Assembly (NCBI GenBank): GCA_033239525.1
Contig: BSYO01000028.1
Span: forward strand, 10,223,597-10,287,596
Origin: Nepenthes gracilis
Taxonomy: Eukaryota; Streptophyta; Magnoliopsida; Caryophyllales; Nepenthaceae
DNA length: 64,000 nucleotides
Reading direction: 5' to 3'
The notes under the pieces are model-generated. The model was not told the DNA's origin. It saw only the letters and a list, made by a program, of their open reading frames with translations, and ran no database searches. This document shows positions 1 through 12,471 of the stretch, in pieces (the stretch's first letter is position 1; the number at the start of each line of letters is the position of its first letter). Position numbers and translations under genes: made by a program.

Positions 1-550
1 TCTTTAAAGTTTAACTGTATAAGTAAATCAATCAAGATAAAGCAATATTAAATAAAAATATAACATATTTATTTACACAAATTAATACAATACATGATTA
101 AAATGAATTAATGTGATTCCTCCTCACAACATTAAACAGATATGTACTTGACCCTTAATTTTGATAAGATCCCAACTCAGGTCCTCTCACAATCTTGTAC
201 TTTATAATCGTAAAGATCATAATTTTATTATTTATAATTTAGTAAGTTAAATTAATTTATGTAAATTAGGTCAATGAATAGTAAAAATTTAGAAGTCAAG
301 AACTCACACCAAAATACGATAAGAAGTTATTTGATAAAATCGATTTCAATTTCGGTTAATAAATGATACGAAAGTAATTCGGTTAATAAATTCTCAATCG
401 ATTAATAATCAAATTAATTTTAGTTAACGACAAGATAACTCGATTACCGAAATTACACCCGATTATCGACCGACCTTGACCCGATTGATTAAATATAGTT
501 CAAATCAAATAAGAATTAATTCACTAGACTCGATTTGCAAGCGAACAAGT
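1..550. other. AT-rich tract, no gene seen
   Basis: Very AT-rich sequence with stops in all frames. No domain, RNA gene or clear element end was recognised. It may be the outer part of the decayed LTR that follows. Confidence 0.4.
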
Positions 551-3500
551 TTCAGTTTATTAAACTAGTGTTCCGGCAGACCCAAAATCAGCTCGAAAGC
601 TGCCAATACTTTCAGACAACCTAACTAAAATTTATGATCAAAATTAATATTTAGAAGGATTGGATAGCAACCATATAAAATTTTATACACTTTGAAAAAT
701 TGGTGGAAATAGGAAATTAGAAGGGGGCCGGCCAACATATATAAATTAAGCCAATTTTAATACACTTTTAACAATTAAATTTTAATTGGTTATTGAGGGA
801 CACATGTCATCTTCTTCAAGCTCCAACACCTAGAAAAAAATTGAAGAAGGAAAGGATTTTGGTGGGGCTAGGGGAGAAAGAAGACACGGCAGCCACTCAC
901 ACAACACACACACACCCTTCACATTCCCCTCTTTTATTAATTAAAAGAAAAATAATTTTTATATGCCTAAATTTGGGGGACATATGGCACTTAAAAAGGT
1001 TCAATATGTATCTAATTAACTACCAATGAAGCTCCAATATGTGGCTTCAGGAGGGAGAAATAACTTGGCATTTTTCATGGCTGAATCATCCATTGGGCAG
1101 TTGAAAATTTGTCACCTTATGGGGCAAGTGGCAACACCAAAAAATTTAACCAATGACTCAACCTTTTAGGGGATAAATATATCTAAAAATTCATAAAAAA
1201 GAACTGGAAAAAATGGAGAAAAAATTTGGAGAAAGAGCTGACTAACAGAGTGAGAAAAGCAGAGCCAAGAGAATCTGCCGGCTATTTAGAGTTAGGAGTT
1301 CAAAAATTATTCTACATTAATTCGGGTAAGAACTCCTCTCCGTCATTGATTTGTTGTTAAATTATTAATCTTATCTTTAATTATTGTCGGTCTAATATTT
1401 AAAATTCTTACCAAATCCATGCTAGAATGAGCAAAATTCAGCAACATGTCAAAATCAAATTCTGTTGCTCAACTCTACTGCACCATGCTAATGTCCAGAT
1501 TTTTACATTATTTGTTCGATTTATACCATGTATATACTTTAATATGTTAGCTAAATTACTATATTTTTATTGTAGAATAATCATTACCATTACCATACTA
1601 GAATAGTCAAAATTCAGAAACATGCATTATGAAGTTGATCCGCAACCTACTGTTTGCTTGCTGATATGCTAATTTTTACGTATTATTAATGCCGATTTAT
1701 CCCACGTAAATTTTATTAAAGAAGCTTTAATATGTTGAATAAATCACTAGATTTTTATTTTGGAATAATACTCCACGAAATTGGCCGGTTTAATGGAAAC
1801 AAAGTAGACTAGCGTATTGAACTTGATGAAAATAAAGCAGCTATTGATGCTGAATTTGGCTACTGTTTTCACCAAGTTTTAGGTCGATTCAAACTTCACA
1901 AAAATTTTATAAGATATTTCAATGAAATAGCAATATTTCATAAAATTGGCATAATTTTATCAGCTCAAAATCTGAACGATTCAGCTCAAAGAAAATGAAG
2001 CATCACTGAACCAGCTAGAAGTAGAGCTGTACATAAAAGATCAGTGGATAACTTTAAATCGGGCAAGAATAAAATTAGAAACTTCATATGAATTGGTCCT
2101 ATATTATGTGTTGATTTTGGAAATGTATGGAAATTAACTTTTAATTGCTATTTAATCATTGAACCGAATCCAAAATAACAGCTGAACCAACTCCTGTATA
2201 CTGATATTGAAATTGGTAGTTTGAAAAAAATAGGCTGAACTGGCCTCTATTTGACCACCAAACCGGCTCAAAATTTGTCACCAACTAGTTAAGACCTTTA
2301 TTAAGATCATGTAAAATCAGCTCATGAAAATAAGTTGAATGGACCACTGAATCGGATACCCAAATGAGCAGATGAACCCTACGTCCATGTGGATGCTGAA
2401 TCTGGCTGTCCATTTGATGGATTGAACCGGCCATGAACCGGTTGAACCAGAAGCTGACCCGGTCATATTATTTAGTACTAGGGTTGATCTATCACCATGT
2501 AAAATAGTTTTTAAAAATATCTCGATTTGGTTGTTGAATCGGCCCTAGAACTGAAATTGTTACTAAATAGGTTGATTTGTACTTAATTGCCTATTTTGCC
2601 AATTTAGTGTGAACCGATTAAGAAATAAATAATAAACTGACCATATATGGTATGTTAAATTAGTAATCAAGTTATACATCATCTCAATTGGTTGGCCATT
2701 ATAAGAATTAAATGTTAAAGATATTTAATGAATCGATTTCTAATGAACCAGCTAATTTGGTAAGTGAACCAGTTTATATATAGTTCTTTAAATGATGAAC
2801 CAGCCACTTATTATACGAATAATAATGAACCAAATCACGTGATAGAATTGGCAAAATATTATGAAAAGACGAACCGGTCCATAAATTAGATTTGTGATCA
2901 AACCGGTTAAAGAGATAAAACAAAACCGAACCGGCTAGTGCACCGATAAATTATAGAATTTATAAACCGAAAATCAAATAATATGCTGTCTAAAAGTAAG
3001 TCCAGCACATGTTAAAATATATATTAACTTATGTTATGCATTGATATGATTTTATTATAGACATATACGATATACTTTATCGTGATTTTGTTATGAACAT
3101 ATATAATATATTATACATAAGTGAAAGCTAATATGATACCAAAGAAATATGAATTTTCTTTAAGATGAAAAAATTAAGAAGAAGAAGTAAGATTATAAAT
3201 AAGGGCTTCCACTATGAAATTTTAAGAAGTAAGAAAATTAAATCAAGAATTTATTTTAGTTGATAGTATTCTCTGGCATACCTTAGTATATTATAGTGTA
3301 GATCGTTATCTGAATAAGTATCGCTGTGTGATTTTGGCTCTGTCTACCGGGAGATAATAAGTAGTATCATCTTGTCTTCGAGATGTAAGTAAAGAAGACA
3401 ATGTCTTTAATTTGTGCGGAGTAAACACAATACATTCTATCTTTGGAATATAAATAAGGAAAAAAGTATAGCTGTATTATATGATTTTGACCTTTGATTA

Positions 3501-4208
3501 TGTGGAGTAACATAATCCGAATATCGATCAAATACTCCGTTAGCTAGTAATACTTATTAGCCCTGATTTATTAAGATATGTAAGTTAAGAATGTGCAAGC
3601 AAGTAATAAAAATTAAGTATAAGAAAAAAAAGCCAATTACATCATAAAAATATTTTAAAAATATACATATACTTTTACATGCATCATGATCCATATTCTT
3701 CCTTATAAATTATTTTAAAGATAAATATACATGTCCTTGATTATTATGTTCTTATTGAGTATTTTGCTCACTCTCTTACTGTTTTCTTTCCCTTTAGATG
3801 CTTCGTAGGAGTTCAAGTCTGGTGAATAAAAATTAAAGAAAAACTATTAAGTATGCGGTAATCGGTAACGATGTAACTAGTTTAGTTTAGGTGATGATAA
3901 AAGAACTTGTAAATTTATAAGCATCTCAAAAATATAAATTTTAGTATTGGTAATTTAGAAATATGTTTGCGAATCTCTTATGGTTATATAAATTTCTGTG
4001 CAATTTTGTAAGATAAATATTGGGATATTGGTTGGTATCTTTCCTTATCATAAGCTGTATTCATATTATTATTGAATGAATATTAAAGCCATTGATGATT
4101 AGTATTATTTGGAATCCTATATATTATGATTTGTTGTGATTTATAGATTATTAAGTTAACTACACGTTCCCAATTATTAAGATGAATATAAAAATATGGG
4201 ACGTGACA
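551..4208 (+). repeat. Decayed LTR-like sequence
   Basis: No coding domain is visible. Several traits match plant Ty3/gypsy LTRs elsewhere in this window. A GCTCACTCT tract at about 3766-3776 precedes a CCCTTTAGATG segment, as in the 3' halves of the other LTRs here. The tract ends in GGGACGTGACA at 4198-4208, which resembles LTR 3' termini. A leader-like segment (about 1195-1330) is purine-rich. The 5' edge is not defined and no TSD was found, so the limits are approximate. Orientation is inferred from the order of these landmarks. Confidence 0.35.
1800..2960. repeat. Dispersed GAACCRG motif cluster
   Basis: A short motif related to GAACCGG/GAACCAG recurs more than a dozen times over about 1.1 kb, for example near 2163, 2190, 2425, 2437, 2750, 2767, 2804, 2873 and 2929. 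Spacing is irregular. It looks like a very old, eroded simple repeat inside the LTR-like tract. No coding potential was seen. Confidence 0.4.
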
Positions 4209-4492
4209 GTAATAACGTATTCTCGCCCCTATTTTGTAGGTTTTAGGTTAAACATCGAATATAGAATCTTCCCCCCACAAACACCATTATATTAGTTAAA
4301 CTAGGTATATTACTGCAAAACTCAAATTGATGGCTACTAACCCAATTTAAATATACAAAGTCTTTCTGATAAATATGCTAATAAAAATTTTACCAAGTAA
4401 TAAAGTATCAAGTAATGTGAAAAACATTATCAAACCCCTTAACATTGCTGTCAAAAGGGGTCATAACTGGCAAAATTATCGATGCTAACCCT

Positions 4493-7400
4493 TTACAGGC
4501 GGCCACAGTCATATTTAGTATGGCCTTGAAAGTCACGAAATAGTAGGATTAAAAGACATGAGCATACAAAGCGAATTAGTGTTGAGGTTGAAGGCTCATC
4601 GAGTAAACCAATAAGATAGACTTGCAAAGACAACCAAAACAGCCTCATTCTCCTCTCCCTTATATATTGTTCAAATGCGTCAGTTGCCTTTCCCCACAGC
4701 ATGAGCTGCCCATTACTTTTTAGATCAACCAAGCTCAGTGTCTGTGCCATGCATCTAGCTAGAACGACCGCATCTTCAAGGCAAGCAGAACCACCTTGTC
4801 CTAGAAAAGGGGTCATGACATGCATAGCATCTCCGGCTACGACTACATTGCCCTTGTGGAAGTTGCCAAGCAGAATGTCCCATGGAGGACAACACCTTAA
4901 AGGATATACACTCAATGAATGGATATCACTTTTCTCAACCATCTCAACTATATCTGGGTCCATGGCTTGAATTTTTTGCACAATTGATTGTTTAAAGTGC
5001 TCCATATCTTGCGGGATGCTTGAATCTGCCAATGGGAAAAAGAATCATCTTGTTAGCATACAAACTCAGTGGTTCATAAACTAAATTGCAGACAAGTTAA
5101 TGGGCACACAATCACGCCAAATTTATCAATTAGCTTTCCGTCTAAGCGGCCGTGAGAATGATCTAATAACCATTTGTGACAAAATGTTGATTTGTAATTT
5201 AACTTGTAACATGTCCTTTACTTTGAATAAATTTACATCAATACAGTGAAATTACAAGATTCTCGAATTTTTGTCATGTAGGAGTATCATAGATTTATTT
5301 AATATTTCTAATCTAGGGTAATTTATGAGGCTGGGAGTTCAAATTGTAGAGTCATCTAATTACTATTATAAATTCCCAACAAAATTCACCCTCATAATTA
5401 TGAACATCAAAACTTTATGCCACCATCATAAATATGCCAAAGTTGGTGCAATGTACTTTACCTCGAGAGCGGCAGTTGTCTCCGACCAACCAGTAAACAA
5501 TGTTGTCGTCCACCGGTGCTCTAACAACCAGCAGACCGCCTTTTCTTATCCGGGTGAACTCATTGTCGAGTCCATGCCCAGTTGGGTAATTTGTGAAGCT
5601 TCTTATGGCACATAAATCATAAAAGTTTGGGGGTTTTAGCTCTAAAAATCTGCTGACAACTGAATTTACTCCATCACACCCAATAACAACCTGCGACCCA
5701 AAATAAGAAATTAGCCTACTGTGGAGTTCTCAGTTCTTTAAAATATGCAGCAAGAGCAGCCAAATTAGCTAGAAGAACGCACAATGTATAGTACACACAT
5801 TTTATGAAACCGTCACTTGTTGAAAGTGGTAGAAATCTATCATATAATGGGAAAGGAAGTTAAATGTTTACCTTGGATTTGATGACACTCCCATCATGAA
5901 GTTTAAGCATAGGATCGGAACTGAATGCGTCTAATGTGATTGCAACCACTCGGCACCCGAAATGTATAGTGCCTGCGGGAAGCTCTTTTGCCATGGCTTC
6001 AATAAGATCGTTCCTTTTCACTGTACGAATTTCTTCTTTTCTAAAAAGATTAAAACAGCATACCAACAAACAAAAACCAATAATTACATGCTAATTTGAC
6101 CTTATTATTTGGCACATACTATCACCTAGATTTCAACAATATCAACTTTGTTCAGCATTATAAGGGTATGTTTGAAGTTTAATAACCTTAGGTCACTCAA
6201 TGTTTCTGATGATAACCAACCAAATATTTCACACAGATAAACAGTTAAATAATATTTTCTAGTTTGTATCATGAGTCACAAACAACATACTTTTAAAATG
6301 TAAAGTCAATTTTGTTTCACTCAAGTGCTCTAGTTCATCTATTTTTGTTGATCATCATCGGAAATCTGTACTTACTAACTTAATTTCTCCCTCTATCCTT
6401 CTTGTTCAAGTGTCGTACTCTAACATTTAAAGTATTGACAAAAAATCAAACTTTTTCTCTACTTTTTTAAGAGGTAGGAATTTTTAGATTACATCAGAGA
6501 TGATCGTAATTACTTTACATCTTTCTCTAGTACTTTTTCCTAACTAGCGTTACTCTTTCTATGAGATGTCATTATATGATGATATTACATCCTTCTTGCA
6601 TTGCAATCCCATGTTTTGTTGAGAATCATTCCCGTGCGGAAGTTCTTGTAATCGGAGAATTTGGACAAAGTACATGGACCTTATGTGCTACTATACACAT
6701 GATAAATAGAAAGAATTTCGGTCAACATAGTTGACCAGAATCTTATGGACCGGTAATAATAACCGGTCAAAATGTTGACTGGTTACAAGTATGGGCTGCC
6801 CAACATTACTAAAGTATTCCAGATGGACAACCGACCAGTCAATAGATGTATTGATCGGCCTTGTGGAGAGAACGATCAATGGGCATTGACTGGCAATGTG
6901 GAGAGAACGGTCAACGGGCGTTGACTGGCCTTGTAAAGAATGCGGACGATGGAATGTTGGTCATCCGCCAGGGAATCCAAAATGGTGCCAACTCAGAAGA
7001 TTTTTTAATCTCAGACGGTTATGTAGGAGTCATTTTTGTACATAGTATATTTATATTATTGGTAATAACAGATTTTATCGGGAGAATAAAGAATATTCCT
7101 TAGATTTGTTGAATATTGGTGTCTGTATTTTTTTGAAAAAAAAGTAGAGGCACTTGAGTGTGCGGCTAAGTGTGAAAAATAGAGAGAGTGAAAAACGGTG
7201 AAGGAAGGAGATAATTGTGAGAAAAATATAGTATGTTATTGTATTGCTTATACTCTATTCTTCGATTTTTTTTCTCTGGTGACTGTATAACTGTGGGAAA
7301 TTGTTCAATGTTCATGCATCTGATCTGCTTGTGTGTAATTGATTTAGATAGTCACACTCAAATGTGTGCCTAAATTAAGCATGAGCACAATTCATTCAAA

Positions 7401-9908
7401 ATATCTATACTTGACGTGCACATGAACCATGATGAACACATTTGATCCATAACAGCTGTATTTGATGTGCATTTGTGTGGCATAGTGTGTGACCTACTGA
7501 AGGCATTGTGCTTGGAGTGTATATGTACATCATTTGAGTCTTGGGACACTATTTTGTTTTGGACACGTTTTTTTGACCTAATTATAACCTATTTTATAGA
7601 TACTCCTTTTTTATTGTACCTAAAAGCTGATAAAATTGAGCTACAATCCTTGAGTTTTCATTGTTCAAGAAGAAGGGATCAATTAAAAGAGAAAACTAAA
7701 TCATTTCTCATTGAGATTAGATTGTTAAAATTTTCTCACTCAATCATTTTTTCATTATTTATATACATGTTCTAGCCGACAAACTTTTGATGTGATATGG
7801 GTGGCATGGACACTACATTCCTATAGTGTTTGGAAATTTGATAGTAAGTAAAGTAAGTTCGATAAAAAAATAAAAAATTATCTTGTTTTATTGGTATTAT
7901 CAAATCCAATGGATTCTTTGATAGAGATCACAAGTTAGAGTAAATCAAATAAAATTTAGTATATAGATATTATTTAATTTATAAGTTGACCTCATATTAC
8001 ATTGCTTTTATTTATTAGAGAAGTTTAAAGAGTTTTCATTACTAAAATTTGTGCATTTTATCTTGTTATTGTCTCAAATGTATTTGGGTGATAATTATTT
8101 TCGTTAAAACTATTTTTCACTTACTTCTGGAAGAGAATATATTTTATGTCTATTGTATATTTATAAATTATTTGCTTCCACTATTTATAAAGGGTTTAAA
8201 TGAATCATGATTTTGGGTGCCATAATTTTTCATAATTATATAGGCCTTTGAAATTATAAACTCCTCCTATGCCATCTTATTGATTTCAATCTAATGTCTT
8301 GAATAACCTTCACATGTAGTATGAGCCTTCAATAAGAATTGAAGAGTAAAACTGAACATTACCCAAATGGGAATCTTCGATCAACACCTTTGTCTAGGAA
8401 TATTTCATGAAACCTGTCGATAAAATGATATAAATTAAACCATTCAAAACAACAAAAGCAGAAGAATTAGATTAGTCAAAATTATAAAAGTATTTCACTA
8501 ACATCACCTATTAAATTACATGCTTACATAATACGTAAATGGAGTTATTAAAGTATGTATATGGTCATTATGAATGTATATTATTCAAACTTTGGGCTCC
8601 ATTAATGTTTTGGACCAAGCGTAGACATGCCGTGAAATGATTCGTTTTGCTTATTTTAATGTTTTTGTGAATATATATATATATTTATGTACATATTAAA
8701 TGTTAATAAGTTCATGAAATATTTAATTTTATGCTTTTTAGATTGTTCGTTAATGTAAATATTAAATTTTCTAGGTTTTATGTAACAAAAATTTTTGACC
8801 ATATTTAATTTAAAAATCGAATAAAAAATAAGTCATATGAAGCTTAGTCCATCAAAAAATACTAGGTGTTTGTCTCTTTGATCTCGGTTCAGCCCAATTT
8901 TGATGGATCTAGAGGTTCTCTATTTTTTAGGCAGGAGCGTATAATTCTTCAAATCATAATCATATGTTTTTCATTCAATAATTATAATTATTATTTTTTA
9001 TTTTAGATTTGTTTTACCCATTATTTGTTTTGTTTTCTATTGTAAATGTTTGACATCGTATATTTTTTAATGCACAATTACAATTTAAAGAAAAAAATAT
9101 ATAATATATAATTTTTTAGATTGTTTTAATATATTATAGGGATTTGGGGGTGAGAAGAGTATAGTTTTCCAAAAACTAGCAATCAATTTTCATCCAATGA
9201 TGGTTAAGATTAGTTTTATTTTAGTATTTTTATCTCAGAATGAATTTTATTTTAAATAATAAAGTTATTGGGTGACATTCGCTTTTAAACATACAAATAT
9301 CATATACAAAATTTACATGAGATTAACATGGTATGAAGATTAACAAAACTAGAATGAGAAAATACTATGTTTGAATTTGCACCTTACCTATGAAGCACAA
9401 TTCATTCAACCCATTTTGAGACTATTGAATATAAATTTAGTGATTGTAAATGTTTTCTAAAGAAAAAAATTATTTCCAATTCATTTTTTAAACATAATAC
9501 GTAATGAGATGTGATCACTATATCTCAGTAGTGAGGTATAGTTCTCCTGGTTCGAAAAGGAGACATACGAGTCCAAAGAACGAGCCGTGAGTCTGAGCTT
9601 GGAGCCGACGCCGAGCTGGTCAAGGGCGCGCCAACCATTAGTGTGGATAGTGATGGCAAAACCCGTTGCTCGAAGCGACTCTGCTTGTTCGAGAATCAGA
9701 CTTGGAATCCCCTTTCTGTCATTTTAATCGCAGTCAATGATCAAAACTTGTAATTCCAAAGCACAACATAAATTCAAAAGAGGGAAGAATAAGAAAGAAG
9801 AGAAAAACATTGAGAGTGTTGCTGCAAATTAAGAGACCTGTGAAGGGCCAACGCAGTTGCCAGTCCGCATATCCCACCGCCAACTATCACTATCCCGTCT
9901 CCTTGCAT
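4493..9908 (-). CDS. FAD-dependent monooxygenase, MO2/MO3-like (six exons)
   Basis: Exons on the minus strand: 9838-9908, 9569-9715, 8363-8413, 5872-6040, 5462-5690 and 4493-5025. All introns are GT-AG, phases agree at every junction, and the sum is 1200 nt (399 residues plus stop). Seen: Rossmann FAD motif GGGICG (residues 10-15), GCDGVNS (about 150-156, the DG motif of flavin hydroxylases) and GDAMHVMTPFLGQGG (287-301, FAD ribityl/phosphate GD motif). The protein ends in YDCGRL, much like plant family members. These motifs and the length fit the plant class A flavoprotein monooxygenases (MO1/MO2/MO3, CTF2-like), which resemble salicylate and urate hydroxylases and use NAD(P)H and O2; the substrate is unknown. 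The ATG at 9908 was chosen because family members begin a few residues before the FAD motif. The ORF stays open upstream to an ATG at 10031. The 51-bp third exon is easily missed. No stop or frameshift was seen, so it appears functional. Confidence 0.9.
6720..6928. promoter_or_regulatory. Cluster of eight W-box cores (TTGAC) in intron 3
   Basis: TTGAC or its complement GTCAA occurs eight times within about 210 bp, mostly as TTGACC/TTGACT. The tract also holds a perfect hairpin arm pair, GACCGGT and ACCGGTC, spaced by AATAATA near 6748-6768. W-boxes bind WRKY factors, so pathogen- or stress-linked regulation is possible. That is inference, and the cluster could simply come from an old transposon. 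Confidence 0.4.
6863..6932. repeat. Two tandem 35-bp units
   Basis: Units 6863-6897 and 6898-6932 both begin GTGGAGAGAACG and each carry a TTGACTGG block. They differ at only a few positions. A partial earlier copy (GATCGGCCTTGT) lies just upstream. Confidence 0.75.
8414..9568 (-). other. Intron 2 of the monooxygenase gene
   Basis: The donor is GTATGT at 9568 and the acceptor is ATCGACAG ending at 8414. About 1.16 kb of AT-rich sequence with no coding domain or clear element ends. Confidence 0.75.
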
Positions 9909-10049
9909 CTCTCGGTTTCCCTGTCTGCAGCTGCGTTGGCCAAAACGTGATGCTATAAAAGAAAATGAAAGTTGGGTGGGACCATGCCTAGTTGTAGCTT
10001 TCGGCTTACCATACCATTTTGGCCCGTTCAAATCGAGCTGGGGATTGCT

Positions 10050-10060
10050 CTATATTTAAT
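10050..10060 (-). promoter_or_regulatory. Candidate TATA box of the monooxygenase gene
   Basis: On the minus strand the sequence reads TTAAATATAG, about 145 nt before the chosen ATG at 9908. A start site about 30 nt downstream would give a leader of roughly 110 nt. It would also leave almost no leader for the upstream in-frame ATG at 10031, which supports the shorter protein. Confidence 0.35.
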
Positions 10061-10931
10061 TACACTAAACCCTACAAAAGTTAGTGCAGCTGATACAAGG
10101 GTTGAATATCGGTGGGTTTAATAGGAATTTGAGAATAATTTATAACAAAATCATGTATTATGATTTAGCTTACTACCAAACCAAATCATCGGTAGAAATA
10201 AATTATCCAAACTGTTAGTGTTAGATTATTTGATTTGATTGTTTTTTGTGATTTACGGTATGAAATTAATTTGTCTAAAAATCATTTACTAAACTTAATA
10301 TATCACATAGAAAACAAAACAATAAATAATATTAAACCCTACATGGGTTAGAGTAGCTGGTGCTAGAGTTGAGTATTGGTTGGTTTAATAGGAATTCAAA
10401 GGGTAATTTATAACAAAAATCATATATTTATCAAACTAAATTGCCAGTAAAAATAAACTACTTAAACAATTAAATGTTTGAATGATTTTTTTTTATTGTA
10501 AAGTAATGATTTGATTGATTGATAATTTTTATAAAACTAATTAATTTAATGATACAAATCACATAAACCATTCAATACAAATCATCACACACATGACTGG
10601 TAGCACTAAATTATTTATTTAAAAATCATTTATTAAACTTAATATATCATTTATAAAAATAAAAATAAATAATAAATAATTTAAAACCCTACTTGGGATA
10701 GTGTAGTTGATACTAGGGTTGAATACTGGTTGGTTTAATAGGAGTTAGAGGATAATTCATAACAAAAATGTGCATTATGAATTAGCTTACTATCAAACAA
10801 AATTATCAATAGTATTAAATTAATTAGTCTAAGAATTATTTACTAAACTTAATATATCACATACAAAAATAAAAATAATAAATAAATAATATTAAACCCT
10901 ACATGGGTTAGTGTAGTTGATACTAAAGTTA

Positions 10932-12471
10932 TAATCGGTACAGCCATAAATGAACCAATCCAAAAACTAAACCCATTGATAGGGGTAGAGCCCGGGAGGT
11001 GGCATGTCCATGGTGCGGCTTTGCAAGCCCAAAATAAGAATAGTAATGTCGTTGGCCCAATTGGATCGGCCTAAGGCCGTCTAGTGAAAAATGGGCAATT
11101 AGAAAAACCTAGAGAAGCCTTTCCGGTTCATGAACCGACAAACGACGCAGCACCCCACGAATACGCCGGCGGTACTTGCCAAAATTGTAGAGGCAATTTA
11201 GCAAATATTTTGCTGAAGATTACATGCCTCCAAGGATAGTAGTCACGATTTAGTGAATAGTTCCAAAAAGGCAATCATCATGTGGCGATCGCCCTAACAA
11301 AGAAAAGAATGCTTATAGACAGCTATGGTTGCTGTGGCAACTATCAACGATCGTCGACACATCTCAACATATCAACGTTGATAGCTGTCGCCAACCGTGA
11401 TGTCCAAAGAAGCAAAAATCAGCTCTTTCTATATATGTGTCCTTCTCACTCTAAAAAGCGAAGAAGAAAAAAAAGGGGAAACGGAGGAGAGAAAAGAAGG
11501 AGCGTATAGAGAGAACACTCAGTAGGCGTACCTACTCTCTCTTTGTCTCCCGTAAGATTTCATTCTCTTGTTCCAACCGATGGATGTGTAGGTCTCATGT
11601 CGGCTCCGAATCCTCACGCTGCAAGACTAGTGAAGGCAACTCATAGAGCGTGGCGTATAGAGTCCCTTCTTCTGTACCCAGAGAGGATACTGACGAGTGC
11701 CTCTCTTTTCATTATCAGCACCTAGAAATTTTTTCATCCTTCGATTAGTTACCTGCTTGTGATTGCATTCATAAACCCGCTGCTCCTTAGTCAAGCGTAC
11801 TCATTGGAGTTCAGTCCTTCTCCTCTAAGCCACTCTTTGACTGGGCATTCTTATCGGACCTCAGTTCTCTATCACTAAACCGCCCATTAGCTAGGCACAC
11901 TTTTCAAAACTCAATTCTTCACGTCTAAGCTGCCTCTCAATCAGACGTACTAATTGAAACTTAATCCATCACTTCTAAGTTGCCCATCAGCCGAGCGCAC
12001 TTATTGGAACTCAATCTTTCATCTCTAAGAAGCTCCTAGGTCAGGAGCACCCATGAAAATTTAGTCCTCCACCTCTAAGCTGCCATCATCCGAGCGCACT
12101 CATTGAAACTTAATCCTCCAACTTTAAGCCAGCTATCAGTAGGGCGTGCTCCTCGGAGTTCTGTTCTCCATCTCCTAAAATTGATCTCCAACCGAACACA
12201 CTTGAACACTTAATCCCTAATTACACGTATCCATATATCATTCATTTACTCATTATATTTTTCTATCTATCTGAAAAAAATTTCTAATTTAAATTTCAAA
12301 TGATATATCGAGTGACAAGTTCTCGTTATCTTTTGACCTCATATTTGTTAACTATGATGTGCCGGTTCCAGGTTTGAAGTAATGGAGATCGAACCCGTTT
12401 CAATTCGACAAATTGAAAAAGATCAAGTAGTTTTTTAATTTATATAATAATTCAAATTTAGGGATACATCA
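10932..12471 (+). mobile_element. Solo LTR, 1540 bp, TSD AGTTA
   Basis: The element interrupts a unit of the tandem array, and AGTTA is repeated at 10927-10931 and 12472-12476. Its ends read TAATCGGTAC and GATACATCA. With its relative at 13689 this gives a TGAT...ATCA-type terminus typical of LTRs. No internal region or primer-binding site (PBS) is present, so it is a solo LTR. A TATATATG near 11430 is a candidate LTR promoter. The size excess over its relative comes largely from a 50-bp minisatellite. Confidence 0.75.
11774..12222 (+). repeat. 50-bp minisatellite, about nine units
   Basis: Units start at a TCTAAGC-like heptamer at 11824, 11874, 11924, 11974, 12024, 12074, 12123 and about 12173, with a partial unit from 11774. 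The spacing is almost exactly 50 bp although the units have diverged. Each contains a GCGCACTCATTGGA-like core. The related LTR at 13689-14633 has only one to two such units, around 14297-14350. Confidence 0.8.

Larger units (their letters stand above)
6041..8362 (-). other. Intron 3 of the monooxygenase gene
   Basis: Bounded by the donor GTAATG at 8362 and the acceptor CTTTTTAG ending at 6041. At 2.3 kb it is the longest intron. It contains a less AT-rich tract (about 6610-7350) with TTGAC motifs and a short tandem repeat, which may be a relic insertion such as an LTR piece. No TSD was recognised, so this remains a guess. Confidence 0.75.

Noticed and set aside
4701..4970. 89-codon plus-strand ORF
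   Set aside because: It is the antisense shadow of the last monooxygenase exon, which has clear flavoprotein motifs on the minus strand.
5325..5615. 96-codon plus-strand ORF
   Set aside because: Antisense to monooxygenase exon 5 and intron 5; it shows no domain.
11774..12222. Regular 50-bp units, CRISPR-like spacing
   Set aside because: The whole unit is diverged rather than showing identical repeats with unique spacers, and the setting is a plant LTR; it is a minisatellite.
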